Shown piece after piece: positions 44,724 through 52,254 of a stretch of DNA of 64,000 bases. Both the position numbers and the translations under genes were made by a program. Location of the stretch: positions 62,001 through 126,000 of the forward strand of contig NZ_WMBB01000011.1 in NCBI RefSeq assembly GCF_009708175.1, written 5' to 3'. A model generated the notes under the pieces. That model had not been told where the DNA came from, made no database searches, and was given only the letters and a program-made list of their open reading frames with translations. Source of the DNA: Nocardia aurantiaca (GTDB taxonomy: Bacteria; Actinomycetota; Actinomycetes; Mycobacteriales; Mycobacteriaceae). Within the stretch, counting starts at the first letter, position 1. Each line of letters begins with the position of its first letter.

Positions 44724-45389
44724 ATGGGCTCTCCTGGTGAGCTGCCAGCGGAATCACTGGTATGGGCCGCGAGGGCGTATCCGGCGCCGCGGACAGGTAG
44801 TTTCCGGTTCTGGTTCGCCACCCGCCGCTGGGAGTGGTCGCCAGAGCTGTATCGCATGCACGGCTACACCCCCGGCGAGGTCGAACCGACCACCGAACTG
44901 CTTCTCACACACAAACATCCCGACGACCGGAACAAGGTCGCCGAGACGATCACCCGCTCGGTCGCGTTGGGTGAGCCCTTCTCGAGCCGTCACCGCTTCA
45001 TCGACACCCATGGCGTCGAGCACCAGGTGATGGTGGTCGCCGACCGCATCCTCGACCAGGGCCGCCCGGTCGGCACCGCGGGCTTCTACGTCGATCTGTC
45101 GAGCACACTCGTCATCACCGAGCACGAGATTCTCGATAAGCGGATGCAGGAGGTCGTGGACGCGCGGGCGGTGATCGAACAAGCCAAAGGCGTGCTGATG
45201 CGCATGTACCGCATCAGTGACGAGCAGGCGTTCAAGCTGCTGGTATGGCGCTCTCAAGAAACCAACACCAAACTCCGCGCCCTGGCCGAACAGCTGCTGC
45301 ACGAGCTGCCGAACGTGCCCCCCGATCAGCCCGGCACCGTGTCCGCGTTCGACCACATCCTGCTGACCCTGCACGAACACATCCCCTGA
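44724..45389 (+). CDS. PAS-ANTAR regulatory protein
   Basis: This 221-residue protein has an N-terminal PAS fold at about residues 25-130, with WSPELYRMHGYTPGEVEPTT and FSSRHRFIDTHGVEHQVMVV, and a C-terminal ANTAR domain at about 140-200 with VIEQAKGVLMRMYRISDEQA. ANTAR domains bind paired RNA hairpins and prevent termination; with PAS they sense small ligands or redox. No kinase or receiver domain is present. ATG 44724 is one of two close starts. The gap 44478-44723 carries promoters only. Confidence 0.9.
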   Translation: MGSPGELPAESLVWAARAYPAPRTGSFRFWFATRRWEWSPELYRMHGYTPGEVEPTTELLLTHKHPDDRNKVAETITRSVALGEPFSSRHRFIDTHGVEHQVMVVADRILDQGRPVGTAGFYVDLSSTLVITEHEILDKRMQEVVDARAVIEQAKGVLMRMYRISDEQAFKLLVWRSQETNTKLRALAEQLLHELPNVPPDQPGTVSAFDHILLTLHEHIP

Positions 45390-45420
45390 ATGTTCTTCCT
45401 CCAGCGGGTAACCGGACATC

Positions 45421-45558
45421 ATGGAAATCTTGGTACTTCTAGCGATTCCGGTCCTGGTAGCGATCGTCGTGGTGCGGCGCCGCCTGCGTGGCGAGCCGGT
45501 TGAACCGCCGACGACTCCACACGAGAGAAAGAGGCTTCGGCAGGGAGATGAATTCTGA
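45421..45558 (+). CDS. 45-residue single-pass membrane protein
   Basis: An ATG at 45421, 31 bases after the PAS-ANTAR stop, opens a frame of 45 codons. Residues 2-18 (EILVLLAIPVLVAIVVV) form one membrane helix, followed by a basic RRRLRG stop-transfer cluster and a polar tail ending in ERKRLRQGDEF. Helix, positive charge after it and normal codon use support a real gene. No clear Shine-Dalgarno is seen, so coupling with the PAS-ANTAR gene is likely. Function unknown. Confidence 0.6.
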   Translation: MEILVLLAIPVLVAIVVVRRRLRGEPVEPPTTPHERKRLRQGDEF

Positions 45559-45940
45559 CGTTTGATTCGATATCGAAGCGTGGCGCATGATGACCGCTCA
45601 CTCGGCGTCGGTTCCACGCTGTCCGGTAGCGGTGAACAAGAACCGCGCCCGGCCAGAGCGGGCCAGCTCCGCCAGCCACACATCGAAGGAAGTCGAATCA
45701 CCTCGACAGCGCGGCGGACCGCGTTGCGGCGAGTCCTTCGAAGGTCCTCGTGATCGTCGCTGTCGGGCCGGAACCCGAATGAAGATCCTGCCCGCTGATA
45801 ATCGGAGGACGAGCATCGACTCAGTGAGCGGGAGACAGACCGGCGAGACGCCATCAACGGCCGGGGCTCCGGGTGTGCGGGGGCGAAAAATGGGCAAACC
45901 GGTAGCGCCAATTCAATTCACCACCGTGCAGGAGGCTGAC
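45559..45940. other. Intergenic region without supported gene
   Basis: In this 382-base stretch a minus-strand frame (45598-45897) ends FDVWLAELARSGRARFLFTA and looks weakly protein-like, yet its beginning is poor and there is no ribosome site. I call no gene. AGGAGG just ahead of 45941 belongs to the next gene. Confidence 0.45.
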
Positions 45941-46174
45941 ATGGTCGACACAGGGGTCTACCGCGTGCGGTTCCGCGAGTCGTGTCCCGCGACCGACATC
46001 GGGGCCGCGAATTTTCGCGAACTGCTCAAGGCCCTGGGCGGGATGGTCGTCTACGGCGCCTATCCCGGCCCGATCGTGATCGGCATCGCGGTGGACTCCG
46101 CCGAGCGCGTCGCGTCGTTCCCCTTCGTCGAATCGGTGGTATCGGTCACCGGTAACTCGGCCGCGGGCGGGTAG
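45941..46174 (+). CDS. Small conserved-looking protein of unknown function
   Basis: This 77-residue soluble protein starts at ATG 45941 with AGGAGG five to six bases upstream. An in-frame ATG at 45890 is possible but lacks a ribosome site. Alternating beta and helix patterns (VYRVRFRE, NFRELLKALGGMVVY, PIVIGIAVDS) suggest a small alpha/beta fold. I do not recognise the family. It is 42 bases upstream of the F420-type oxidoreductase and may share its transcript. Confidence 0.65.
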   Translation: MVDTGVYRVRFRESCPATDIGAANFRELLKALGGMVVYGAYPGPIVIGIAVDSAERVASFPFVESVVSVTGNSAAGG

Positions 46175-46216
46175 CCGACCGATATCCCCACCCGAGCCGA
46201 ACGGAAGGACGCGACA

Positions 46217-47212
46217 GTGACCCGATTCGGATACACGCTCATGACCGAGCAGAGTGGCCCACGCGAACTCGTCCGCTACGCGGTCGCCGCCGAAGAGGCC
46301 GGATTCGATTTCCTCGTCAGCTCCGACCATTACTCGCCCTGGCTCGAGTCCCAGGGCCACGCACCGCACGCCTGGACGATGCTCGGCGCCGTCGCGCAGG
46401 CCACCCAGCGGATTCCGCTGATGACCTACGTGTGTTGTCCGACCTTGCGCTATCACCCGGCGATCGTCGCCCAACAGGCCGCGACCCTGCAGATCCTCGC
46501 CGAAGGCCGATTCACGCTCGGGCTCGGCAGCGGCGAGAGCCTCAACGAACACGTGATCGGCGCCGGCTGGCCCGGTCTCGACGAACGACAGGACCGGCTC
46601 GCCGAGGCCATCGGCATCATCCGGGATCTCCACACCGGAGACACGATCAGCCGCCACGGGCACTGGTATCGGGTCGATGCGGCCAAGATCTGGGATCTGC
46701 CCGAGCAGCTCGTACCGATCGCCGTCGCGGTCTCCGGGCCACAGTCGGTGCGGCGATTCGCCCCGCTGGCCGACGAAATGATCACCACCGATCCGGACGC
46801 CGAACTCGTCGACTCATGGCACCGCGTTCGCGCCGACGCGTGCGGCGCGGAACCGTCACGGGTGACCGGGCAGGTGCCGGTCAGCTGGGACAGTGACCGC
46901 GACAAGGCGATTCAGCGCGCACACGAACAGTTCCGATGGTCCGCGGGCGGCTGGGACGTCAATGCCAATCTGCCCACCCCGGCGGGCTTCGCGGCGGCTA
47001 CGCAGTTCGTTCGCCCTCGCGACATCGCCGAGCAGATCGCCTGCGGCCCCGACTTCGACGCCATCGCCGCCGCGGTGCGCCCCTACCGCGACGCGGGCTT
47101 CACCGACATCGCGCTGGTACAGGTCGGCGACGAACAGCAGGACAGATTCCTGGCCGAAGCCGCTCCGCCGCTACTGGACGAACTCCGCGCCGCCGACGGC
47201 GCATCGCGCTGA
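46217..47212 (+). CDS. F420-dependent LLM-class oxidoreductase (Fgd-like, TIGR03557 type)
   Basis: This 331-residue luciferase-like barrel begins at GTG 46217 after GGAAGGA. Features of the F420 branch are FDFLVSSDHYSPWLESQGHA near residue 32, IPLMTYVCCPTLRYHPAIVA near 70 and FTLGLGSGESLNEHVIGAGW near 98. Members reduce or oxidise substrates with F420 rather than FMN; the best-known cousin is glucose-6-phosphate dehydrogenase Fgd. The substrate here is unknown. It is not part of the sulfur island and its LLM sequence is clearly distinct. The gap 47213-47485 holds no supported gene. Confidence 0.87.
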   Translation: MTRFGYTLMTEQSGPRELVRYAVAAEEAGFDFLVSSDHYSPWLESQGHAPHAWTMLGAVAQATQRIPLMTYVCCPTLRYHPAIVAQQAATLQILAEGRFTLGLGSGESLNEHVIGAGWPGLDERQDRLAEAIGIIRDLHTGDTISRHGHWYRVDAAKIWDLPEQLVPIAVAVSGPQSVRRFAPLADEMITTDPDAELVDSWHRVRADACGAEPSRVTGQVPVSWDSDRDKAIQRAHEQFRWSAGGWDVNANLPTPAGFAAATQFVRPRDIAEQIACGPDFDAIAAAVRPYRDAGFTDIALVQVGDEQQDRFLAEAAPPLLDELRAADGASR

Positions 47213-47485
47213 CCACGTGCGCCTCAGGACAGCACTGTGACGTGGGGAAGCCTGTAGTGCACGGGGTGCACCGAGTCCATGCCGGCACCTCACACCGGTG
47301 GAGGTCGTCGTCGACGCCTTACAGAAGGCGACCGACATATTCGCTGTATACGACGTCGGACTGCCCGCACAGCTCACCTGAATGGGCGCGGATTCCGGTC
47401 GAGGGATTTACATGCCAATCGGTCTGTGTAGGCTGAATTAGCTCCGGGACTATCGTCTCGATCGGCTCGAAGCGGGGAGGTGCCC

Positions 47486-47992
47486 GTGCCACGCGAGGTC
47501 GATGATGCGAACGGCGCGTTCGATCTCGCCGTCGCGGCCGCTGACGCGCCGGTATGGATCGTCACCACCCACGCCGACGGACACCGCGCCGGCTGTCTCG
47601 TGGGATTCTCCACACAGGCGAGTATCGAGCCGAGGCGCTTTCTGGTCTGCCTTTCGAAACGGAACCACACCTATCGCGTCGCGGCCCGTGCGGATCATCT
47701 GGCCGTCCATCTGCTCTCGGACGAGTCCCTCGCACTGGCGCAGCTCTTCGGCTCCGAAACAGGCTTCGAAATCGACAAGTTCGACCACAGCGACTGGCAG
47801 GAGGGACCGCACTCGCTGCCCATCCTGACCGCGGTCGCCGCCTGGTTCACCGGCGAGATCCTGCTCCGCACCGATTTCGGTGACCACGTGGGCTTCCTGG
47901 TGGCGCCGACGGCGGCCCGAGCCCCGGCACCGGACACTCACCCGCTCCGGTACGACGCGGTCGCCGACCTCGTCCCCGGCAACCGGCCCTGA
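47486..47992 (+). CDS. Flavin reductase-like FMN-binding protein
   Basis: This 168-residue protein matches the flavin-reductase (HpaC/DszD-like) split-barrel: APVWIVTTHADGHRAGCLVG near residue 22, RRFLVCLSKRNHTYRVAARA near 50, LAVHLLSDESLALAQLFGSE near 73. GTG 47486 has GGGGAGG five bases upstream; a GTG at 47480 is less well placed. Such proteins supply reduced flavin to two-component monooxygenases or act as F420/FMN oxidoreductases. As the only such gene in the window it could serve the LLM enzymes of the sulfur island, but it is 13 kb away. Confidence 0.85.
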   Translation: MPREVDDANGAFDLAVAAADAPVWIVTTHADGHRAGCLVGFSTQASIEPRRFLVCLSKRNHTYRVAARADHLAVHLLSDESLALAQLFGSETGFEIDKFDHSDWQEGPHSLPILTAVAAWFTGEILLRTDFGDHVGFLVAPTAARAPAPDTHPLRYDAVADLVPGNRP

Positions 47993-48100
47993 ACAGGTCG
48001 CTCCACAGGGGCGTGCGAAAACGGTTCTCGGAGCCGACGGCTGGACAGCGTATCCGGGCATGGGCGAGAACGGGCCGGTCCAGTCGCTCGGTCGGTCTGG

Positions 48101-48178
48101 TTACATGGCCATGTTCGGGAACATCATGTTCCACATCTGTCGAAGCATGTCCGTCATCTGCATCCACATCGCGATCAT
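48101..48178 (-). CDS. 25-residue methionine-rich peptide
   Basis: On the minus strand an ATG at 48178 (or 48169) opens a 25-codon frame ending in TAA at 48103-48101. Ten of 25 residues are methionine (positions 1, 4, 6, 8, 11, 15, 18, 19, 23, 25), together with two Trp and one Phe; cysteine is absent. The sequence AGGAGGTGAT, fully complementary to 16S rRNA, stands directly in front, with AGGAGG 2 bases before the first ATG or 11 before the internal one. Spaced methionines (MxxM, MxM) are typical of Cu(I) binding. It lies 71 bases after the glycosyltransferase on the same strand. Function unknown. Confidence 0.55.
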   Translation of the reverse strand: MIAMWMQMTDMLRQMWNMMFPNMAM

Positions 48179-48249
48179 CACCTCCTAACCATTGCGAGGT
48201 TGCTCGTCTTCGCCAATACCCGGGCAGACCGAAAGCGTCCGGGACGAGG

Positions 48250-49287
48250 TCAGCCGATCTTCGTGCCAGCGGACGAGGCCGTGAAATGACCTGTGACGCA
48301 GTCGAACAGGAGTTGGTTCCAGCGTCGCTGGAAGGTTCGGATGCCGAAGGTGGCCTGGGCCCAGTGGCGCGCGGACCAGCCGGTGAGCTCCGCGAAGTCG
48401 GGGTCGGAGAGGAAGCGGCGGATCGCGACCGCCAGGAGGTCCGGATCGCTGGACACCACCCCGATCGAGGAGGGAATGGCCTCGGCGGCCGCGGTGGCGC
48501 CGACCGCCACGATGGGCATGCCCAGGAACATGGCCTCGATGACCGAGAAGCCGAGCGAGGTCCAGCGCGGCGTGTGCAGATACACCCGGCGGCGGGCCAA
48601 TTCGCTGTGCAGGGTGTTCTGGTCGTGAAAACCCATGCCCTGCACCCGGTCCGGGGAGAGCCCGAGCGACCGGCTCAGATTCTCGGTGCCCCGGCCGTAG
48701 ACGTCGATCACCGTGCTGTAGGACAGGGGCGCGAGCAGGTCGGCGCCGAGAGCCCGCCAGCAGCGTACCGGGTCGTTGACAACGGTTGCGGTGCGCGGCA
48801 ATTCGCCGGTGTAGCGGTATCCGGGATCCACCACGCCCTGCGGGATGACGGTGGTCGGGCAACGTCCGCAGTCCCACATGAGCCGATTGAACTGCGTGAC
48901 GTGCACCAGCGGGATATCGGCGTGATCGGCCAGCGGATGCCGGGTGGTCGCGGCGAGCCCGTCGGGCGTGCCGTGCTCCACGTACACCGCGGGCAGATCG
49001 AGTCCGGCGGTGCGCCCGAGCCATTCCCGCACCAGGTCCAGCTCGCGCGGGCGTTGCAGCACGACGATGTCGACCGGGGTGTCGGCGAGATCGGCGGGCG
49101 CGATGTCCACCGCGTTCTCCGGCCACGGCCGACCGTCGCGGCCGCGCGCCCATTCGCCGAGATCGTCGTCGGCGGGGAGTAGATAGGTGTGGGGTCCCTG
49201 AACGAACGAGGTGGTCCAGGACCCGTGCACATGCCAGACCAGCACGTTCAGCGACCCGGCATGCGGATCGTGGGTGAAGTCTCTCAT
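48250..49287 (-). CDS. Glycosyltransferase, GT-B fold (family 4-like)
   Basis: This 345-residue enzyme has an N-terminal domain starting LNVLVWHVHGSWTTSFVQGP and the acceptor-side VYVEHGTPDGL near residue 120. The C-terminal donor domain has VIDVYGRGTENLSRSLGL near 210 and RRVYLHTPRWTSLGFSVIEA near 250, the last with the E-x7-E-like glutamate followed by MFLGMPIVAVG. Such enzymes transfer sugars from nucleotide donors; target could be a cell-wall or secondary glycoside. Start ATG 49287. It is alone apart from the Met-rich peptide behind it. Confidence 0.88.
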   Translation of the reverse strand: MRDFTHDPHAGSLNVLVWHVHGSWTTSFVQGPHTYLLPADDDLGEWARGRDGRPWPENAVDIAPADLADTPVDIVVLQRPRELDLVREWLGRTAGLDLPAVYVEHGTPDGLAATTRHPLADHADIPLVHVTQFNRLMWDCGRCPTTVIPQGVVDPGYRYTGELPRTATVVNDPVRCWRALGADLLAPLSYSTVIDVYGRGTENLSRSLGLSPDRVQGMGFHDQNTLHSELARRRVYLHTPRWTSLGFSVIEAMFLGMPIVAVGATAAAEAIPSSIGVVSSDPDLLAVAIRRFLSDPDFAELTGWSARHWAQATFGIRTFQRRWNQLLFDCVTGHFTASSAGTKIG

Positions 49288-49495
49288 ACCGGTCGTATGC
49301 CCACCACGGCCCGAGTGAACCGGCCACCGATTCTCGGATCGGTACTATCGCGCGATCTCTCCGAGCCCTGCCCCGCGCGGCCGGTAGTTTCTCGCCCAGC
49401 GCGCCCGCCCGTGCGGCGCTCGGTCCGGGCGCGCCGGAAGAAATCGGCCAGTTTCCCGGCCGCTTACCCTCGCCTCCTCCGGGTAAGCGGGCGAT

Positions 49496-49741
49496 ATGGA
49501 ACGTCCGCACGCCGATCTCGATACCGGAACCGACGGTGTACCGGTGCCGCCGGTGCGCCCGCCGGAACCGATCCCCCCGGTGGAGCCGGGGCAACCCATT
49601 CCGGAACCCGCACCGCCCATGCCTTTTCCGGCCCCCGGTCCCCCGGTCCCCGCGCCACCAGCTCCGCTCCCGCCTCCTCCGGCGCCACCGGAGCCTGTTC
49701 CCGAGCCGCTCCCTCGGCTGCCGACGGGTTGGGCCGGGTGA
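49496..49741 (+). CDS. Proline-rich small protein
   Basis: This 81-residue protein, from ATG 49496, is about 45% proline, with repeats of P-E-P, P-P-A-P and P-V-P between residues 18 and 75. It has no signal peptide and no cysteines. The stretch has strong codon bias and its antisense frame is glycine-rich, so direction is not fully certain; the plus frame has a defined start and stop. If real it is an extended, unstructured protein. Ribosome site weak. The flanking gaps 49288-49495 and 49742-49976 show no other supported gene. Confidence 0.45.
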   Translation: MERPHADLDTGTDGVPVPPVRPPEPIPPVEPGQPIPEPAPPMPFPAPGPPVPAPPAPLPPPPAPPEPVPEPLPRLPTGWAG

Positions 49742-49976
49742 CCGCGCGGCCGGTCAGGATAACGCGGCGACCCTGGTGGGTGAGGTGGTGCGAGGTCGTG
49801 CAGGTGGATGAACGCGGCCTCGCTGAAGTATCCGTGGGCCATGCCGCCGCGATATCCGCGGCCTTCCCGGACTAACACGATTCCGCCCGGCTCGAGACGT
49901 TTCGCGGTGAATCTCCCGGTTACTCGACCGACTGCCGGCGGTCCGGCCGGCACACACGACAGCGGAAGGAAGACCG

Positions 49977-50267
49977 ATGCTGATGCTCACCCCCACTGCC
50001 GTCGAGGCGGTCCGTGATATCACCTCCGGGGAAGGCGCGCCGCAGGACGCCGGACTGCGGATCTCCACCCGCGATGACGCCGAGAGCTTCCAGCTCGCCG
50101 TTGCCGACTCGCCATCGCAGGACGACGAGGTGCTGACCGCCGAAGGAGCCCGCATCTTCATGGACCGCAAATCCGCCGAATTCTTCGACGACAAGATTCT
50201 CGACGCCGGCCTCGACGCGAAGGGCAATGCCACCTTCGTGGTCGGACCGCAGGCCGCCAACTCCTAG
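49977..50267 (+). CDS. HesB/IscA-like protein lacking cysteines
   Basis: This 96-residue protein follows AAGGAAG with ATG at 49977. MLTPTAVEAVRDITS, GLRISTRDDAESFQLAV and the end pattern KGNATFVVG show the HesB/IscA fold (A-type Fe-S carrier). There is no cysteine in the whole protein, whereas A-type carriers use three, so it cannot bind a cluster in the classical way. Similar cysteine-free members are known in actinobacteria. It lies 8 bases before the aconitase-like gene and may be its partner. Function unknown. Confidence 0.75.
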   Translation: MLMLTPTAVEAVRDITSGEGAPQDAGLRISTRDDAESFQLAVADSPSQDDEVLTAEGARIFMDRKSAEFFDDKILDAGLDAKGNATFVVGPQAANS

Positions 50268-50275
50268 ACGCGGTT

Positions 50276-52231
50276 ATGGCGATGTCAGCGAATCTGGCTC
50301 GGAAACTGATCGAATCGCATCTGGTGTCCGGTGCGATGACGCCGGGTGCGGAGATCGCGATCAGGATCGATCAGACGCTGACCCAGGACGCCACCGGCAC
50401 GTTGGTGATGCAGGAGCTCGAGGCATTGGCCCTCGATCGTGCGCGCACCGAGGTGAGCGTTCAGTACGTCGACCACAATCTGCTGCAAACCGATGAGAAG
50501 AACGCCGAGGACCACGAGTATCTCCGCACGGCCGCCCAGCGCTTCGGCCTGTGGTTCTCCAAAGCGGGCAATGGTGTGTCGCACCCGACGCACATGCAAC
50601 GGTTCGGCATACCGGGAAAGACCCTCGCTGGATCCGATTCGCACACCCCGGCGGCCGGTTCGCTGGGCATGCTGGCCATCGGGGTGGGCGGATTGGAAGT
50701 GGCGCTGGCGATTTCGGGTCGACCCCTGCACCTCCGGATGCCGCGGGTGTGGGGTGTCCGCCTCGAAGGCGAACTGCCGCAGTGGTGTTCGGCCAAGGAC
50801 GTGATCCTCGAAATGCTACGCCGGCACGGTGTGAGCGGCGGGATCAACCGCATCATCGAGTACCACGGACCGGGCCTGTCGGGCCTGTCAGCGATGGACC
50901 GCCACGTGATCGCGAACATGGGGGCCGAACTGGGCGCCACCACAACGGTATTCCCGAGCGACGCGGCCGTGCGGGCGTTTCTCCGCGAGGAAGGCCGCGA
51001 GAGCGATTGGGTCGAGCTGACCGCCGATCCCGACGCCGAGTACGACATCGAGGACACCATCGACCTGTCCACCCTCGAACCACTCATCGCGAAGCCGTCC
51101 TCGCCCGGCAATGTGGTGCCGGTCCGCGAGGTCGCCGGCACCGACATCGCGCAGGCGGTGATCGGGTCCAGCGCCAACCCGGGCCTGCGCGACTTCGCGA
51201 TCGCGGCGGCCATGGTGGCCGGACGGCAGACCGTGCCGCAGGTCAGCTTCGACGTGAATCCCAGCTCGCGGGAGATCCTCACCGATCTCACCGAGATGGG
51301 GGCCGTCACCGGCCTGGTGATCGCGGGGGCCCGCATCCACCAGGCCGGATGTCTGGGCTGCATCGGCATGGGCCAGGCGCCGGCCGTGGGCCGAAATTCG
51401 CTGCGCACCATGCCGCGCAACTTCCCCGGTCGCTCGGGCACCAGAGAGGACTCGGTCTGGTTGTGCTCGCCGGAAACCGCCGCCGCCTCGGCGCTCACCG
51501 GTGTGATCACCGATCCGCGAGAATGGGCGCGCACCGTGCACATGGACTATCCGAAGCTCGACCTGCCCACGCGTGCCTCGGTGAACACCACGATGCTGGT
51601 CGCCCCCCTGGATCCGGAACTCGCGCGGCAGGTGCGGCCGGTGAAGGGGCCCAATATCTCCAGCCTGCCGCCCCTGACTCCGCTGCCCGAACGGATCGAA
51701 GCGCCGGTGCTGCTGAAGGTCGGCGACAACGTCTCCACCGACGAGATCTCCCCCGCCGGAGCCCGGGCACTGCCCTTCCGATCCAATATCCCCACACTGG
51801 CGATGTTCACCTTCACCCAGATCGACGACACCTATCCCGCACGCGCCCAGCATGTTTCCGAGTCCGGCCACCTGCTCGTCGCCGGGGAGAACTACGGCCA
51901 GGGCTCTTCCCGCGAGCACGCCGCCATCACGCCGCGCTACCTCGGGCTCCGGGCCGTCATCGCCAAATCCTTCGCCCGCATCCACTGGCAGAACCTCGCC
52001 AACTTCGGCGTCCTGGCACTCGAATTCGAGGATCCGGCCGACTACGACGGCATCGATCGCGACGACTTCCTGCGCCTCGACAACCTGGGCGATATCGCGC
52101 ACCGGACGTCATTGCGAGTGCTCGACATGAGCAAGGAAACCACTTTCACTGTCCGGCATCGTCTTTCACCGCGACAGGTACGAGACGTCCTGGCCGGCGG
52201 CCTGATACCCCGCCTGGCGCAGAGCGAATAA
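50276..52231 (+). CDS. Aconitase-family hydratase with an atypical cluster site
   Basis: This 651-residue protein has N-terminal aconitase domains 1-3 (SVQYVDHNLLQTDEKNAEDH near 63, KTLAGSDSHTPAAGSLGMLA near 115) and a C-terminal swivel domain (LLVAGENYGQGSSREHAAIT near 535). The cluster region GCLGCIGMG keeps C359 and C362, but the upstream ligand is IGSSANPG with S299 where true aconitases have IGSCTN. A [4Fe-4S] cluster bound by only two cysteines and another ligand, or a different active site, is implied. Size fits the shorter bacterial aconitase group. The alternative start at 50282 would remove two residues. Confidence 0.85.
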   Translation: MAMSANLARKLIESHLVSGAMTPGAEIAIRIDQTLTQDATGTLVMQELEALALDRARTEVSVQYVDHNLLQTDEKNAEDHEYLRTAAQRFGLWFSKAGNGVSHPTHMQRFGIPGKTLAGSDSHTPAAGSLGMLAIGVGGLEVALAISGRPLHLRMPRVWGVRLEGELPQWCSAKDVILEMLRRHGVSGGINRIIEYHGPGLSGLSAMDRHVIANMGAELGATTTVFPSDAAVRAFLREEGRESDWVELTADPDAEYDIEDTIDLSTLEPLIAKPSSPGNVVPVREVAGTDIAQAVIGSSANPGLRDFAIAAAMVAGRQTVPQVSFDVNPSSREILTDLTEMGAVTGLVIAGARIHQAGCLGCIGMGQAPAVGRNSLRTMPRNFPGRSGTREDSVWLCSPETAAASALTGVITDPREWARTVHMDYPKLDLPTRASVNTTMLVAPLDPELARQVRPVKGPNISSLPPLTPLPERIEAPVLLKVGDNVSTDEISPAGARALPFRSNIPTLAMFTFTQIDDTYPARAQHVSESGHLLVAGENYGQGSSREHAAITPRYLGLRAVIAKSFARIHWQNLANFGVLALEFEDPADYDGIDRDDFLRLDNLGDIAHRTSLRVLDMSKETTFTVRHRLSPRQVRDVLAGGLIPRLAQSE

Positions 52232-52254
52232 CCAACCTGGAAGGGAGGCGGGCC

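Noticed and set aside
45598..45897. 99-residue minus-strand frame with a plausible C-terminal end
   Set aside because: N-terminal half is low quality, no ribosome site, no recognised family.
47300..47380. Short plus-strand frame ending AVYDVGLPAQLT
   Set aside because: Too short and without start signals; at most a remnant.
48106..48188. Plus-strand frame antisense to the Met-rich peptide
   Set aside because: It lacks a ribosome site; the minus strand has a perfect one.
49345..49953. Long glycine-rich minus-strand frame opposite the proline-rich gene
   Set aside because: Glycine runs are the antisense image of CCG/CCC proline codons and no ribosome site is present.
50551..52254. Open frame continuing upstream of the P-type ATPase through the aconitase gene
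   Set aside because: It is the shadow frame of the aconitase; the GTG at 52255 has a strong ribosome site and the true protein pattern starts there.
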